Of a stretch of DNA of 64,000 nt, positions 41,862 to 51,099 are shown piece after piece. The stretch covers positions 28,632-92,631 of the forward strand of contig LDOQ01000300.1 of the NCBI GenBank assembly GCA_001887945.1, read 5' to 3'. The stretch comes from Spraguea lophii (Eukaryota > Microsporidia > Spragueidae). The stretch's first letter is position 1. Each line of letters opens with the position of its first letter. The translations under genes and the position numbers were made by a program. The notes beneath the pieces were generated by a model. It worked only from the letters and a program-made list of their open reading frames with translations, had not been told where the DNA came from and did not search any database.

Positions 41862-41999
41862 TGAAGCGAGAGTTATTGAATTTTTTGAGAAAATGAGTCA
41901 CTTAAAATATTATAATAAAAAGAAAGAAAAAAATTTTGAAGAACAACCAATAGAAGAAATAGAGAAATAAATAAAATATTTATCATCTAAACATTTATT

Positions 42000-42308
42000 T
42001 TAGAAATTTTTCAAAATCTCAATAACTTTATCTTCTTCCATAATAATTTCCAATTCTATGATTTTATTTCTTGATTTCATTCCATGAACAATTTTTATCA
42101 TATTTTTTTTTATTCTAAATATTTTACTTAGTATTTCTATTATTTCTTTATTTGCTTCATTTTTCTCTGGTTAAGAATTTGTCTAATTAAATAAACTTAC
42201 CTTTACATGAACTTCTTCATCTATTTCTACAAACATTGATTTTTTAGCATTTGGTGTTACCTTTAGTTTTAACAATATTTTATTTTTATCAATAGTAATG
42301 GCAGACAT
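42000..42308 (-). CDS. DUF167/UPF0235 (YggU-like) protein, split by a candidate intron
   Basis: Exon 1 (42201-42308) starts MSAITIDKNKILLKLKVTPNAKKSM, the DUF167 N-terminal strand with 'V.PnAkks'. Exon 2 (42000-42164) gives KNEANKEIIEILSKIFRIKKNMIKIVHGMKSRNKIIEL, the typical 'G.ANk.li..Ls..l...ks.v.iv.G.ksR.K'. Between them is a 36-nt in-frame stretch with TAG and TAA stops that begins GTAAGT and ends CTTAACCAGAG. Spliced, this gives 90 residues, near the family length but missing the usual 'APP' residues. If not an intron, the gene is broken. The function of DUF167 is not established. The start shares its upstream bases with uracil-DNA glycosylase. Confidence 0.65.
42165..42200 (-). other. 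Candidate 36-nt spliceosomal intron
   Basis: On the minus strand it begins GTAAGT, has TTAAC close to the end, and finishes CCAGAG. Ending at the second AG (42165) keeps the reading frame and joins the two halves of the DUF167 domain. Ending at the first AG (42167) would shift the frame. Very short introns with a branch-like motif next to the 3' end are known in some microsporidia. Confidence 0.5.
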
Positions 42309-42318
42309 GGGTGTACCC
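42309..42318. promoter_or_regulatory. Shared 10-bp CCC/GGG box between two divergent start codons
   Basis: GGGTGTACCC fills the whole gap between the minus-strand ATG (42306-42308) and the plus-strand ATG (42319-42321). Each start codon is thus immediately preceded, on its own strand, by CCC. Two genes therefore share one start-proximal motif pair, and their transcripts must overlap at the 5' ends unless they are leaderless. Confidence 0.7.
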
Positions 42319-43188
42319 ATGCATGGTAATCTTATGAATTTTATAGACAAAGAGAATAAAAAAATATCTACAGAAAAGAACCCAATAAATGGATCCGTTG
42401 AAATAGAAAAAACAAAAACAGAAAATAAACAATACATTGGTAAAATAAAGGATGAGAATATAATGCCTGGACATACAACCAAACAAAATGATTTATTAGA
42501 ACAATGTGATCAAACATGTAAAATTTGTAATCTGGACAATTTCTTATGTAATACATGGAAAGATGCTCTTAAAGAAGAATGTAAAAAACCATATTTCAAT
42601 TTTATAAAGAAAACATTACATACAAAATCTACATTTTACCCACCGATAGACCGTATTTTTAGATTTTCCCATTATTTTAATCACCACGATACCAAGATTG
42701 TGATATTAGGTCAAGATCCGTATCATAATGAACACCAAGCAATGGGTTTATCATTTTCAGTTAATAAAGGTGTGAGAACACCACCCAGTCTAGTAAATAT
42801 TTATAAAGAAATAAAAAACTGTTATCCCAATTTTAAAATACCGAATCATGGATCTCTTGATACTTGGGCAAAACAAGGTGTTTTATTGTTAAATGATTCA
42901 TTAACTGTCTTAAAGAACCAACCAAGTTCGCATTCAAAAATAGGATGGGAAATATTTACACAAAAAATTATTCAATTAGTAAATGAAGAATGTTCAAATG
43001 TTGTATTTATGTTATGGGGTAATTTTGCAAAGCAAAAAATTAAGTTTTTAGATAAAGAAAAACATTTAATTTTAACATCAGCCCATCCCAGTCCTTTTAG
43101 TGCGAAAAAGTTTTTTGGAAATAATCATTTTTTACTTGCTAACGAATATTTAGAGAAACATGGTAAAACACCAATTAAATGGCAATAA
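42319..43188 (+). CDS. UNG: Uracil-DNA glycosylase
   Basis: The protein has 289 residues. Family 1 motifs are VILGQDPYHNEHQAMGLSFS (catalytic Asp in GQDPYH near residue 131), LLLNDSLTVLKNQPSSH and LTSAHPSPFSAKKFFGNNHF (His in HPSP near residue 256). It removes uracil from DNA at the start of base excision repair. The first 100 residues are Lys/Asn-rich, with a C-x2-C-x5-C pattern (CKICNLDNFLC). I start at 42319 because CCC directly precedes that ATG; two in-frame ATGs lie at 42298 and 42307 and would overlap the divergent DUF167 start. Confidence 0.93.
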   Translation: MHGNLMNFIDKENKKISTEKNPINGSVEIEKTKTENKQYIGKIKDENIMPGHTTKQNDLLEQCDQTCKICNLDNFLCNTWKDALKEECKKPYFNFIKKTLHTKSTFYPPIDRIFRFSHYFNHHDTKIVILGQDPYHNEHQAMGLSFSVNKGVRTPPSLVNIYKEIKNCYPNFKIPNHGSLDTWAKQGVLLLNDSLTVLKNQPSSHSKIGWEIFTQKIIQLVNEECSNVVFMLWGNFAKQKIKFLDKEKHLILTSAHPSPFSAKKFFGNNHFLLANEYLEKHGKTPIKWQ

Positions 43189-43269
43189 AACATTTTTATA
43201 ATAATCCTATATTTTATTTAACAACTTTTACTCGATAGGATCAAATACATAATATTATAATTTTATATT

Positions 43270-43712
43270 TTTTTAATGAAACTTTTATTTATAGAGGTTT
43301 CCAGTAGGATATGGGATCATAGCCTATGGTTTTTGATCCATAAGGCATACCTAAACTTGTACCAAGTAGTTTTACTACAAATGTATATTAATATCATCCT
43401 ATCTTATACTCTAAAACATTAGTATTTTGCGTATGGTGTACATCGTCATATCCTCCGATTTTGAAGATTCCTATCCTCTTTCTTTCTATAGTATTTGCCG
43501 AATCACAAATCAATATAGAGATTACAATTACATTAATTAAGTACTATTTTAATCTGGTAATGGACTGCTATGCAAAGAATAACTAATGTTACTCTATCAA
43601 ACTCTCGGCCACTTATCAATTTTTTATCTTATTCTTCTTGACGATGGACTCAACCTGATAGGACTGGAATTAATTATCAGTCATGACCACTCAGCTAAGT
43701 GTCCCTGTCTTG
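43270..43712 (-). repeat. Decayed full-length SINE-like copy
   Basis: On the minus strand the head 'cttagctgagtggtcatgac' is near 43700 and the tail 'aataaaagtttcatt' is at 43275-43290. The body matches the intact copy at 44169-44660 throughout, including 'tacgcaaaatactaatgtttt' and 'taagataggatgatattaat'. Many G/C positions have changed to A/T. No target-site duplication is recognisable. Confidence 0.75.
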
Positions 43713-44153
43713 TTTTTTAAATATACCCAAAATACATTCGATCTAATTAATATATATTCCTATCCTTGATACCTATTCTCTTGCATAATTAATTGTAAAA
43801 TGAGTGTTTAATAAGGAAAGTAATGCTAAACAAGATATATAGCAATCAGTATGTATTATAGACTTAATAAAATACATTCTTTTAAGAACCTGAACAAATC
43901 ATCTTTCGCCTTGGATTGTACAAAAGACTGAAAACATTTTTTATTGTGAACAACCACTGTATCAATAAATTAGACAGTGTTTAAAAGTTTAATATTTCTC
44001 ATATCTCCTTATCTTGTAGTCAAGGTAATTTCATTAAGATGTATTATTATTTCATCTCAACCTAATTTTTCAGAAATATTCTCAAGGAAATAGGTGAGAC
44101 TAAACTTAAATAGCTTATAAAAGCATATAATAATTTTTTAATATGATAAAAAG

Positions 44154-44168
44154 CACCGAACACCAGCT
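44154..44168. repeat. Target-site duplication of the intact SINE, left copy
   Basis: CACCGAACACCAGCT, identical to 44661-44675, directly flanks the SINE body on its 3' side (minus-strand element). Confidence 0.85.
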
Positions 44169-44660
44169 TTATTTTTACGAATGAAACTTTTATTTATCAA
44201 AGCTTCCTGGCCGGTTGCGGCCTACCATGATCTGTGACCTTCGGTTCCTCGAGCGACATTAAACTTGTACTAACTGGTTTCGCTACAGATATGCATTAAT
44301 CTCATCTTACCTTATGCTCCAGAGTGTTAAGATTTTGCGTATGGTGCGCGTCGCCGCCCCCACTTCTAGCTCTTAAGGAATTCCCAGCCTCTTTCGTTGC
44401 ATAGTATTGGCCGAGTCACTAATCAATGCAGGGATTGCAACTACATCAGCTGAACACTACTTTAATCTAGTCGCGGGTCCGTCATGCAAGGCACAGCTAT
44501 GCTGCACTATCGAAACCTCATCCACTCAGCAATCTTTTTCTTCTCTTATGCGTTTATTATTATTTTTTTTTGTTTTGAAAATTTTTTCTGGATGAGGGAT
44601 TCGAACCCGCCAGGCTTGGGGTTTGGTTACCACCCCACGACCACTGGGCCAGGCGGGACT
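44169..44660 (-). mobile_element. Intact tRNA-headed SINE-like retroelement, about 492 bp
   Basis: On the minus strand the element starts AGTCCCGCCTGG at 44660. It contains a perfect Pol III A box, TGGCCCAGTGG (44641-44651), and a perfect B box, GGTTCGAATCC (44597-44607). The head resembles a tRNA with a possible AAC (Val) anticodon loop, though pairing is imperfect. An A-rich linker and a body of about 350 bp follow, ending in 'aaaagtttcattcgtaaaaataaa'. It has 15-bp target-site duplications on both sides. It has no coding capacity, so it would need a partner reverse transcriptase. It is visibly GC-richer than its surroundings and than the older copies, suggesting a recent insertion. The frames at 44407-44690 are artefacts of this element. 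Confidence 0.85.
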
Positions 44661-44675
44661 CACCGAACACCAGCT
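44661..44675. repeat. Target-site duplication of the intact SINE, right copy
   Basis: CACCGAACACCAGCT, the exact match to 44154-44168, lies immediately upstream of the tRNA-like head. Confidence 0.85.
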
Positions 44676-45389
44676 ATTATTCTTCTATAACTGAACTGAT
44701 AAAGTATTTCAAGGACTCCGTCATACGTAGCTATGCTTGTTAACACAGTCTATGAACTCATAACAAAGTTTAGGTGACCTATTGTCTTGTCGACATGAAA
44801 TTATCATTATCTTATTACATTCATATCTTTATGGAAGTATCCTAATTGATTAGAAAGATTGACTATTTCCCTATTCGACATGGGTTTAAATTTTCAAGTT
44901 CACCTCGAGGAATATCGAGTTTATTTATTCCAAGAATATCAAATCTAATAATATGTTCAATTTCTAGCAATTTTCAACAATAACATTAAAGAAATATCTT
45001 AAAATATCATATAAAATTAATATTACTTGGTTGAATGATAAATTGAAACCCCAAACTTAATTCCCCTCCCAAATTTAAATCCCGGAAAAGGAAATATTTA
45101 TAACACTCTTCCTGGAGTGCTTTTAATTTTATGGGATCATTGTGATATTACTCACTCGCATAAAATAAACATATAGATAATATAGATAATATAGATAATA
45201 TATAATAAATGATGATAATGAAAGAATAAATTAAGGATATACAGTATATAATAAATAAAAATAATATAATATCATGCTTCCATTAAAAACAAATACATTA
45301 CAATAACAAATATATGCATCATATAATTTTCAAATATATTATATTTCTTTTTTATTAATAATTTATTTTAATAACATTAACCCTTACAT

Positions 45390-47711
45390 ATGGATATCAT
45401 ACAAACATACTTTCCCTTATTATCAGATATAGAAATTAATTCCCTTAATAATGATATATGCATAAAGTTGATAGAAACCATTGAACAAAAAAATATTTCG
45501 CATAAAAATACAATATTTTTATATACAAATAAAATTAATGCATATGAGGAGAGGATAGAAGAACAAAATAAGATAACTGGTAAAATGAAAGATGAAATTA
45601 TTGCTTTAAAAGAAGAAATAAATAATTATAAGGTTAATTATGGTAAAATAATAGAGAATGATGATATAAATAATAAAAATAATAATATAAATATAAATTC
45701 AATGGATGACAATGAGAGTAATGAAAAAGAAATAAATTTCATAATCGAGAATAAAGAAAAAAATAAAATATTATCAGATGATAATAAAAAAAAAATAAAA
45801 AAAAATATATCATCTGATAATATTCTGGAAAATATAAATTTAAAAGATAAAATACAAACATTTTTTATCAGTAATGTAATAGAATATAAATTTTTGTTTG
45901 AAGAACTTTTTGTACCTGATATAAACAGTATAGAATATAATTCTGATGATCTTAATAGTAATAATATTAATGATTCAGAAGAAAATATAGAATATTATAA
46001 AAATAAAATATCTAGATTGCTCAATGTAATAGATAACCAATCAAATAAAGATATAATTCTTAAAATAGAATATTATGAGGATATGAAATATAGATTAGCT
46101 ACAATACTTAAAAAATACACAGATAAAATTATATTATTACAAGATGTATTGTTGAGTATAAGAGAATATTGGAAAATAGATCAACATACAGAATATTATT
46201 TAGAGAATGAGATGAGAAGAATAGAAAAGGAAGGTATAGAAGAATATAAAGATAATGGGATAGAATCTATAAAAATAGAAAGCGAAAAAGAAATAAAAAA
46301 TGCTGAAGAGCAACAGACAATAGAACAAGAAAAAATATCTGAAGAAAATAATTTAAATTATAAGAAATTATTATGGTTATCGAAATTAGAAAATTTAAAA
46401 ATAAAAAAAATATTTTCTATTCTACATTGCAAATATAAAAAAATAAAATCTGATATAAAATCTATGAGAAATATATCAAATAACCAAAATATACACATAA
46501 CTAAACTATCATACACCAATGAATCCTTAACATATGATATAAATAATTACAAAACACTTTATAATAACCTATACGCTGAATATAACAGAATTATAGATTA
46601 TATAAGATCTAAAGAACATTTACTTTCTTCATTAAATACTAAAATATCTTTTATGCAACCTATAGTAGACAGAGTGGATAATATGCTTAAAGAAAGAATA
46701 GAATTAGAGATTAGATTAGAAAATATAAATAATAGATATAATGAATCGTTAAAGATTAATGAACAATTAAAAGATACATTAGCTAAGTTAGTAGATCCAC
46801 AATCTTTTATATTTTCTTTACAACAAGAAAATCATAATCTTAATAGTAAAATTAAAGAAATAGAAAATATAAATAATAAAAATCTTAATATGTTCAAAAA
46901 TAGAATAAGAAATAGGATTGAAAGGATAAAAAATGATATAGAATATAATTATAACGGTATAAATCATATATTATCTATTCTACATAATATAAAAGATATA
47001 ATAGATAGAAGAATAATCAGTACAAAGAAAGAAATAGAATATGAACATAATAACAAAATAGAAGAATATATAAATATAATAGAAAATAAAGATAAGCATA
47101 TTAATCAATTATTAAATAGTAATAATAATGATATTATACAATTGATAGTAAAAGAAAAGAATATGATAGAAAAAGATAATGAAATATTACAAAACAGAAT
47201 AAATAAATATAAAAATATTGTAGAAGTAAATGATACATCTAATAATAATAATACAAACGAACATAATGATATGAACAAACATAATAATATATCTAATAAT
47301 AATATAAATGAATATAATAATACAAACGAACATAATGATACATCTAATAATAATATGATTACTATAGATATATTAATATTTAAAGAAATAGAGATATTTA
47401 AAGATATAAATAATATAGAAGATATAATTTCTATAATAAAAGATATTATAGAAGAAAATAAAAACTATAAAGCTTTATTAGAAGATAATGATATAAAAGA
47501 AATATTACTTAATGTTAATGAATATAAAATTATGAAAGAACAGAACATGGAGTATGAAATATTAATAAATAATAAAAATAAGGATATAGAAGAATTACAA
47601 GATAAAGTAAATAAATTAGAAACAGAAATAAAAAAGAAGAATTTAACAGTCGAGACATTAAAAACTTATGTAATAAAATTAAAGAAGAATAAATTAACAA
47701 TACAGGAATAA
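45390..47711 (+). CDS. Large coiled-coil protein, possibly Mlp/Tpr-like
   Basis: The protein has 773 residues, almost entirely charged heptad-like coiled coil rich in Asn, Ile, Glu and Lys. It begins MDIIQTYFPLLSDIEINSLNNDICIKLIETI, comparable to the start of Tpr ('l..tel..Lp..v..kL..'). A central part (LYNNLYAEYNRIIDYIRSKEHLLSSLNTKISFMQPIVDRV) recalls the Tpr 'LYnaYvetqdqL' region. A repeated NNNTNEHND/NISNNNINEYNNTNEH tract lies near residue 620. A nuclear-basket role is only a suggestion; any coiled-coil scaffold would fit. The start follows AACCCTTACAT. Confidence 0.6.
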   Translation: MDIIQTYFPLLSDIEINSLNNDICIKLIETIEQKNISHKNTIFLYTNKINAYEERIEEQNKITGKMKDEIIALKEEINNYKVNYGKIIENDDINNKNNNININSMDDNESNEKEINFIIENKEKNKILSDDNKKKIKKNISSDNILENINLKDKIQTFFISNVIEYKFLFEELFVPDINSIEYNSDDLNSNNINDSEENIEYYKNKISRLLNVIDNQSNKDIILKIEYYEDMKYRLATILKKYTDKIILLQDVLLSIREYWKIDQHTEYYLENEMRRIEKEGIEEYKDNGIESIKIESEKEIKNAEEQQTIEQEKISEENNLNYKKLLWLSKLENLKIKKIFSILHCKYKKIKSDIKSMRNISNNQNIHITKLSYTNESLTYDINNYKTLYNNLYAEYNRIIDYIRSKEHLLSSLNTKISFMQPIVDRVDNMLKERIELEIRLENINNRYNESLKINEQLKDTLAKLVDPQSFIFSLQQENHNLNSKIKEIENINNKNLNMFKNRIRNRIERIKNDIEYNYNGINHILSILHNIKDIIDRRIISTKKEIEYEHNNKIEEYINIIENKDKHINQLLNSNNNDIIQLIVKEKNMIEKDNEILQNRINKYKNIVEVNDTSNNNNTNEHNDMNKHNNISNNNINEYNNTNEHNDTSNNNMITIDILIFKEIEIFKDINNIEDIISIIKDIIEENKNYKALLEDNDIKEILLNVNEYKIMKEQNMEYEILINNKNKDIEELQDKVNKLETEIKKKNLTVETLKTYVIKLKKNKLTIQE

Positions 47712-47988
47712 AATTAATGTTTAAAAGAAGAATATATTTTAATTAAAAATATGATAACTGTAAAATAATATTTTAATTACAGAGAATGTAATTGTTTATA
47801 TGCAATATAAAAAATATAATATTAAAGAAAATAATAATTTTTATTTCTTTTAGATTTAAAATAAAATGAATAGAAATAGGAATGTGATTAGTAAGATAGA
47901 TTATTTTATACTTCCTTAGTATATTTTAAATAGCTTATATTTTTTTATTACTCTATCTTTCTATTTTCTTAGCATAGTTATATTTTCT

Positions 47989-48270
47989 TTAATGTTCTAT
48001 CTTTCTATTTTCTATTCTTTTTAATATTTTATATATTTTAAATAATTTACATATTCTATTATAATCTTTTATATTGATATTTTTTATATATTTATCATCA
48101 TCCTCTATTTCTCTTTCTAAAAGAAATAATGCTTTATTAGCATTATTTGTATCATGTAAATATTTATGATATAATTGTATTTCTTCATATATATTATTAT
48201 CAGTTAATAATTTATTTTCATTTGAAGTAGATATTTTATTTGTATCGTTTTCTGTGTTCGTGTTAGACAT
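47989..48270 (-). CDS. Small hypothetical protein
   Basis: The protein has 93 residues: an Asn/Thr/Ser-rich first third, then two predicted helices (YEEIQLYHKYLHDTNNANKALFLLEREI and YNRICKLFKIYKILKRIENRK). I do not recognise it. The ATG is preceded by ACCCTTAT on the minus strand, which supports a real gene. Its start faces the V-ATPase gene across about 500 bp. Confidence 0.6.
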   Translation of the reverse strand: MSNTNTENDTNKISTSNENKLLTDNNIYEEIQLYHKYLHDTNNANKALFLLEREIEDDDKYIKNINIKDYNRICKLFKIYKILKRIENRKIEH

Positions 48271-48771
48271 ATAAGGGTATTTGATGTAATAAAAATAATA
48301 AGATATTTATTGTAATATAACAAATTGTTATTATAATTAGTTATCTTATTATATCTAGTATAACTAAATATTAATTTTTATTTCATTATTTTTTAGTAAG
48401 ATTTTAATATTGTAAATAATATTATTTAATTAAGATTTAACATAATAAGAGATTATTAGTTTCTTAAAACATAAACCTATACTGATAAATAATAATAAAT
48501 GTGTAAAAAGTTTTCTACTGCTCTTGGGAAACACAAGGAAATTTGTATCGATAAGTTTCATTATATATATGCATTAATCTCCTCTTATCTTATGTTACAG
48601 AATATCGAATATTTATTTTATCAGATATGGATTATGATTGTTATCAATGTAGCAGATAAAATTTTGTAACATAAATTAATATTGTTATGATGCTTCTTTT
48701 ATATATTTTGATATATATTTTTTAATCCCAAAATTTTCTTATATTTTTATTTCTATTTTGTTTACCCCTTA
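48271..48771. other. Intergenic stretch with a SINE fragment
   Basis: Bases about 48500-48610 (minus strand) match the SINE 3' part: 'tatatgcattaatctcctcttatcttatgtta' is the complement of the family's 'taaggtaagatgagattaatgcata'. The rest is AT-rich with no gene. Confidence 0.5.
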
Positions 48772-49416
48772 ATGATAAAAATACTTCCCGTTTTTATTTT
48801 ATTTCTGCTATATTTTTCATATATGCTTTTCAGTTCATTCAGCAATAAATCAATTTCTGCAGACACATCATCTCTCGGTTCATCATATTCTCTAACTATT
48901 AACATACTAGGATATTCTGGTATTCTTATATCATTTGTTTTAAGTACATTAGGATCTATACGTGCATTATCCTGTATCTCCAAGAGTGTGAGTGGTGCAT
49001 CTATATTAGTTCCCCAAGTTGGTACCAAATCATTTTTTGGAATTGTTATTTGTGAAACAAATTTTATTACATGCGGATTAATTATGTGTTTTACCATGCT
49101 TATTAAATTAGGAGAAATCCAAAGAAAATTTAAAAGTGATCTTTCCAATATATCAGATATTAGTCCTCGTTTAGCATCGATTTTAGGATTTAATCAAATA
49201 TATTTTGTAACGGGTGTAATTACTGGATTATGTTCATATGCTTCTTCTATTTCTACAGGTATTATATGTTCTGCTGTAACTTTTATGGATGCAAAAGACC
49301 CATCACTCTTTTTCAAATTGGTGGCAATGATGTTCTTTTCTGGTGCAATAGGTATTTTATCTTTTGTTGCAGGTTATATGATTATTTCAGCTGCACCTAA
49401 AATGGTACATTTATGA
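48772..49416 (+). CDS. VMA16: V-type ATPase proteolipid subunit c''
   Basis: The protein has 214 residues with four to five membrane helices. GYSGILISFVLSTLGSIRALSCISKSVSGASILVPQVGTKSFFGIVICETNF matches the Vma16 segment with the proton-carrying Glu in ICE. DAKDPSLFFKLVAMMFFSGAIGILSFV matches 'DA.nPsLFvKilivEiFgsaiGLfg', with the second acidic position replaced by Met, as expected when only one Glu is used. It forms the rotor ring of the vacuolar proton pump. The length equals yeast Vma16. The start follows TTACCCCTTA. Confidence 0.88.
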   Translation: MIKILPVFILFLLYFSYMLFSSFSNKSISADTSSLGSSYSLTINILGYSGILISFVLSTLGSIRALSCISKSVSGASILVPQVGTKSFFGIVICETNFITCGLIMCFTMLIKLGEIQRKFKSDLSNISDISPRLASILGFNQIYFVTGVITGLCSYASSISTGIICSAVTFMDAKDPSLFFKLVAMMFFSGAIGILSFVAGYMIISAAPKMVHL

Positions 49417-50169
49417 ATGAAAACAAAATATTAAATCATATTGCAATTAGCATAAATACTTTATCTTCTTAAAAAATAACCAATTGCATAAAGGAATGAA
49501 TAATTTTTAAAGAAATAATTAAAGTGTTATTTGAAAAAATAAATCATTATTAAAAAATTATATTAAAATTCATTTAAATGATTATTTATTTTCCAATATA
49601 AAATAAAAATATAAAAATTTATTTATAATATAAAATAAATTTCTATAACACATTAATTTATTTATTTGTAATATTGTTATATTTATTTATAATCATATTT
49701 ATATATTTTTTTCATACGCTGAAAAATATCAACGAAATACGAGATTATGATAAAGAATATCCATTCAAAATATTTTAATAATAAATATAATATTTTATAT
49801 TCTTTATTATTTTCATTCTTAATCTGATATGATTTTATTTTCTTCTTTTAAAGTCAGTGAACCGCATTGTTTTTTTAATCGTAGCAGATTGAATATACAC
49901 AACTATTTATTTTCTTAAGCTCAATTTTAATTTTATTATTAAATTTAGTTAGGTTAATGTAAATAATATTATTTCAACATTTACCTTACAAACAAATTAC
50001 AATTCATATATAGTTGTAAATCATATTCTCTGTATTTTTAATATTCTACTCGTTTAAAATTATCTAAACATATAAACCCAACAATCTTTATATTATTCTC
50101 CTCTTTATTACAAAAATATAGAAATATAATATAAGAAATAATAATTTTATTATAAGTTACCCATAATTA
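49417..50169. other. Intergenic AT-rich stretch
   Basis: No gene or recognised repeat. It ends with 'gttacccataatta' before the Pcf11 start. Confidence 0.4.
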
Positions 50170-51099
50170 ATGTTATCCTCTAAAATTATAGAAGAATATA
50201 AAGAATCCATGAAAAAATTACTTACGGGTAAAATATTAGAAGAAAATGTATTATTTATGCTTACTGAATCTATTATGAACAATGAATCCACCATAGTAAA
50301 AGTATTAGCTGAAAATCTTATTTCCACAACTAAAAATAGTTTAGAACACAAAAGAACAAAATTATTTTTAGAAAGAATATATAGAAAATTGGATAATTAT
50401 AGAATTGCTATAAATAAATATAAAGAAGAAAATGATATATTGAAGAATATTTTGGAGATAGAAGAAATTGATGATATAAAAATACCACCATTGTTTTTAG
50501 CATTGAATTTAGTTAGTAAAAATGAATATAGGATAAATGGTATTAAAATAGATGGTAGTTTGGAAAGAATAAAAAGACAGATGAATATAGAAAATAAAAG
50601 AAAAATAATAGAAAATAAAATAGATAGGAAGGTAATAAAAATGGAAAAAAAAGAAAATAATGATATTCATATTCAAAATAACGTAGAAAGTAAAATCATG
50701 GATTTTAATATTTTATTTCCTGAATTACAATGTAAAAAATGCGGTCTTAGATTTTCTTCAATGAATAAATCATCATTTGGTGCACATTTGGATGAACACA
50801 AAAGAAAAGAAAGAGCAAAATCAGAGCTTAAATGTTTAAGTAGAGGATTATTTTGTAAAGAATCTGTTTTTAATGAACAAGTAAAAAATGATAGAATATC
50901 ACAGTTTACCAATCCATTAAAAAATTTAGAAGAAGATATCAAGCCTACAAAAATAGTTACAAGGAAAAAATATGTTAATTGTAATATATGTATGGAATAT
51001 ATAGATGTACAATGGGATGATGATGAGGATGATTGGGTTATTCTAGATGCAGTAGAAATAAAAGAGGGTGAATATTCACATAGGAAATGCGTATTTTAA
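50170..51099 (+). CDS. Pcf11-like mRNA cleavage/termination factor
   Basis: The protein has 309 residues. The N-terminal helices (YKESMKKLLTGKILEENVLFMLTESIM, then IVKVLAENL) fit a CTD-interacting domain that binds the Pol II tail. The C-terminal half has two zinc modules: LQCKKCGLRFSSMNKSSFGAHLDEHKR and CNICMEYIDVQWDDDEDDWVILDAVEIKEGEYSHRKC. These match the paired Pcf11 fingers ('C..CG.RF....H.d.H' and 'C..C.e.f...w.d....W...da......H..C'). It acts in 3'-end formation and Pol II termination. It is about half the yeast length. CCC lies nine bases before the ATG. Confidence 0.78.
   Translation: MLSSKIIEEYKESMKKLLTGKILEENVLFMLTESIMNNESTIVKVLAENLISTTKNSLEHKRTKLFLERIYRKLDNYRIAINKYKEENDILKNILEIEEIDDIKIPPLFLALNLVSKNEYRINGIKIDGSLERIKRQMNIENKRKIIENKIDRKVIKMEKKENNDIHIQNNVESKIMDFNILFPELQCKKCGLRFSSMNKSSFGAHLDEHKRKERAKSELKCLSRGLFCKESVFNEQVKNDRISQFTNPLKNLEEDIKPTKIVTRKKYVNCNICMEYIDVQWDDDEDDWVILDAVEIKEGEYSHRKCVF

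Larger units (their letters stand above)
43713..45160 (-). repeat. Unknown repeat family, copy B, interrupted by a SINE
   Basis: The two flanks (43713-44153 and 44676-45160) match the repeat at 36690-37370. In the right flank, on the minus strand, AACCCATG begins a frame MSNREIVNLSNQLGYFH, parallel to MSNWKIISF in copy A and with the CCC start motif intact. In the left flank, VHNKKCFQS and DDLFRFLKECIL parallel copy A peptides. Stops break the frame. It may be a relic of a transposon or of a multicopy gene family; the protein was not recognised. Confidence 0.6.

Noticed and set aside
41893..41970. 25-codon frame MSHLKYYNKKKEK...
   Set aside because: Too short and without a CCC/GGG start motif; it may be a chance frame in the 3' region of the Ca2+ ATPase gene.
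42183..42482. 99-residue minus-strand frame taken as one protein
   Set aside because: The first 58 residues are antisense to uracil-DNA glycosylase. Only the part from 42308 on is DUF167, and it continues past the stop after the candidate intron.
44407..44690. Two short plus-strand frames (62 and 68 residues)
   Set aside because: They lie within the complement of the SINE, including its tRNA-like head and the target duplication, and have no protein-like features.
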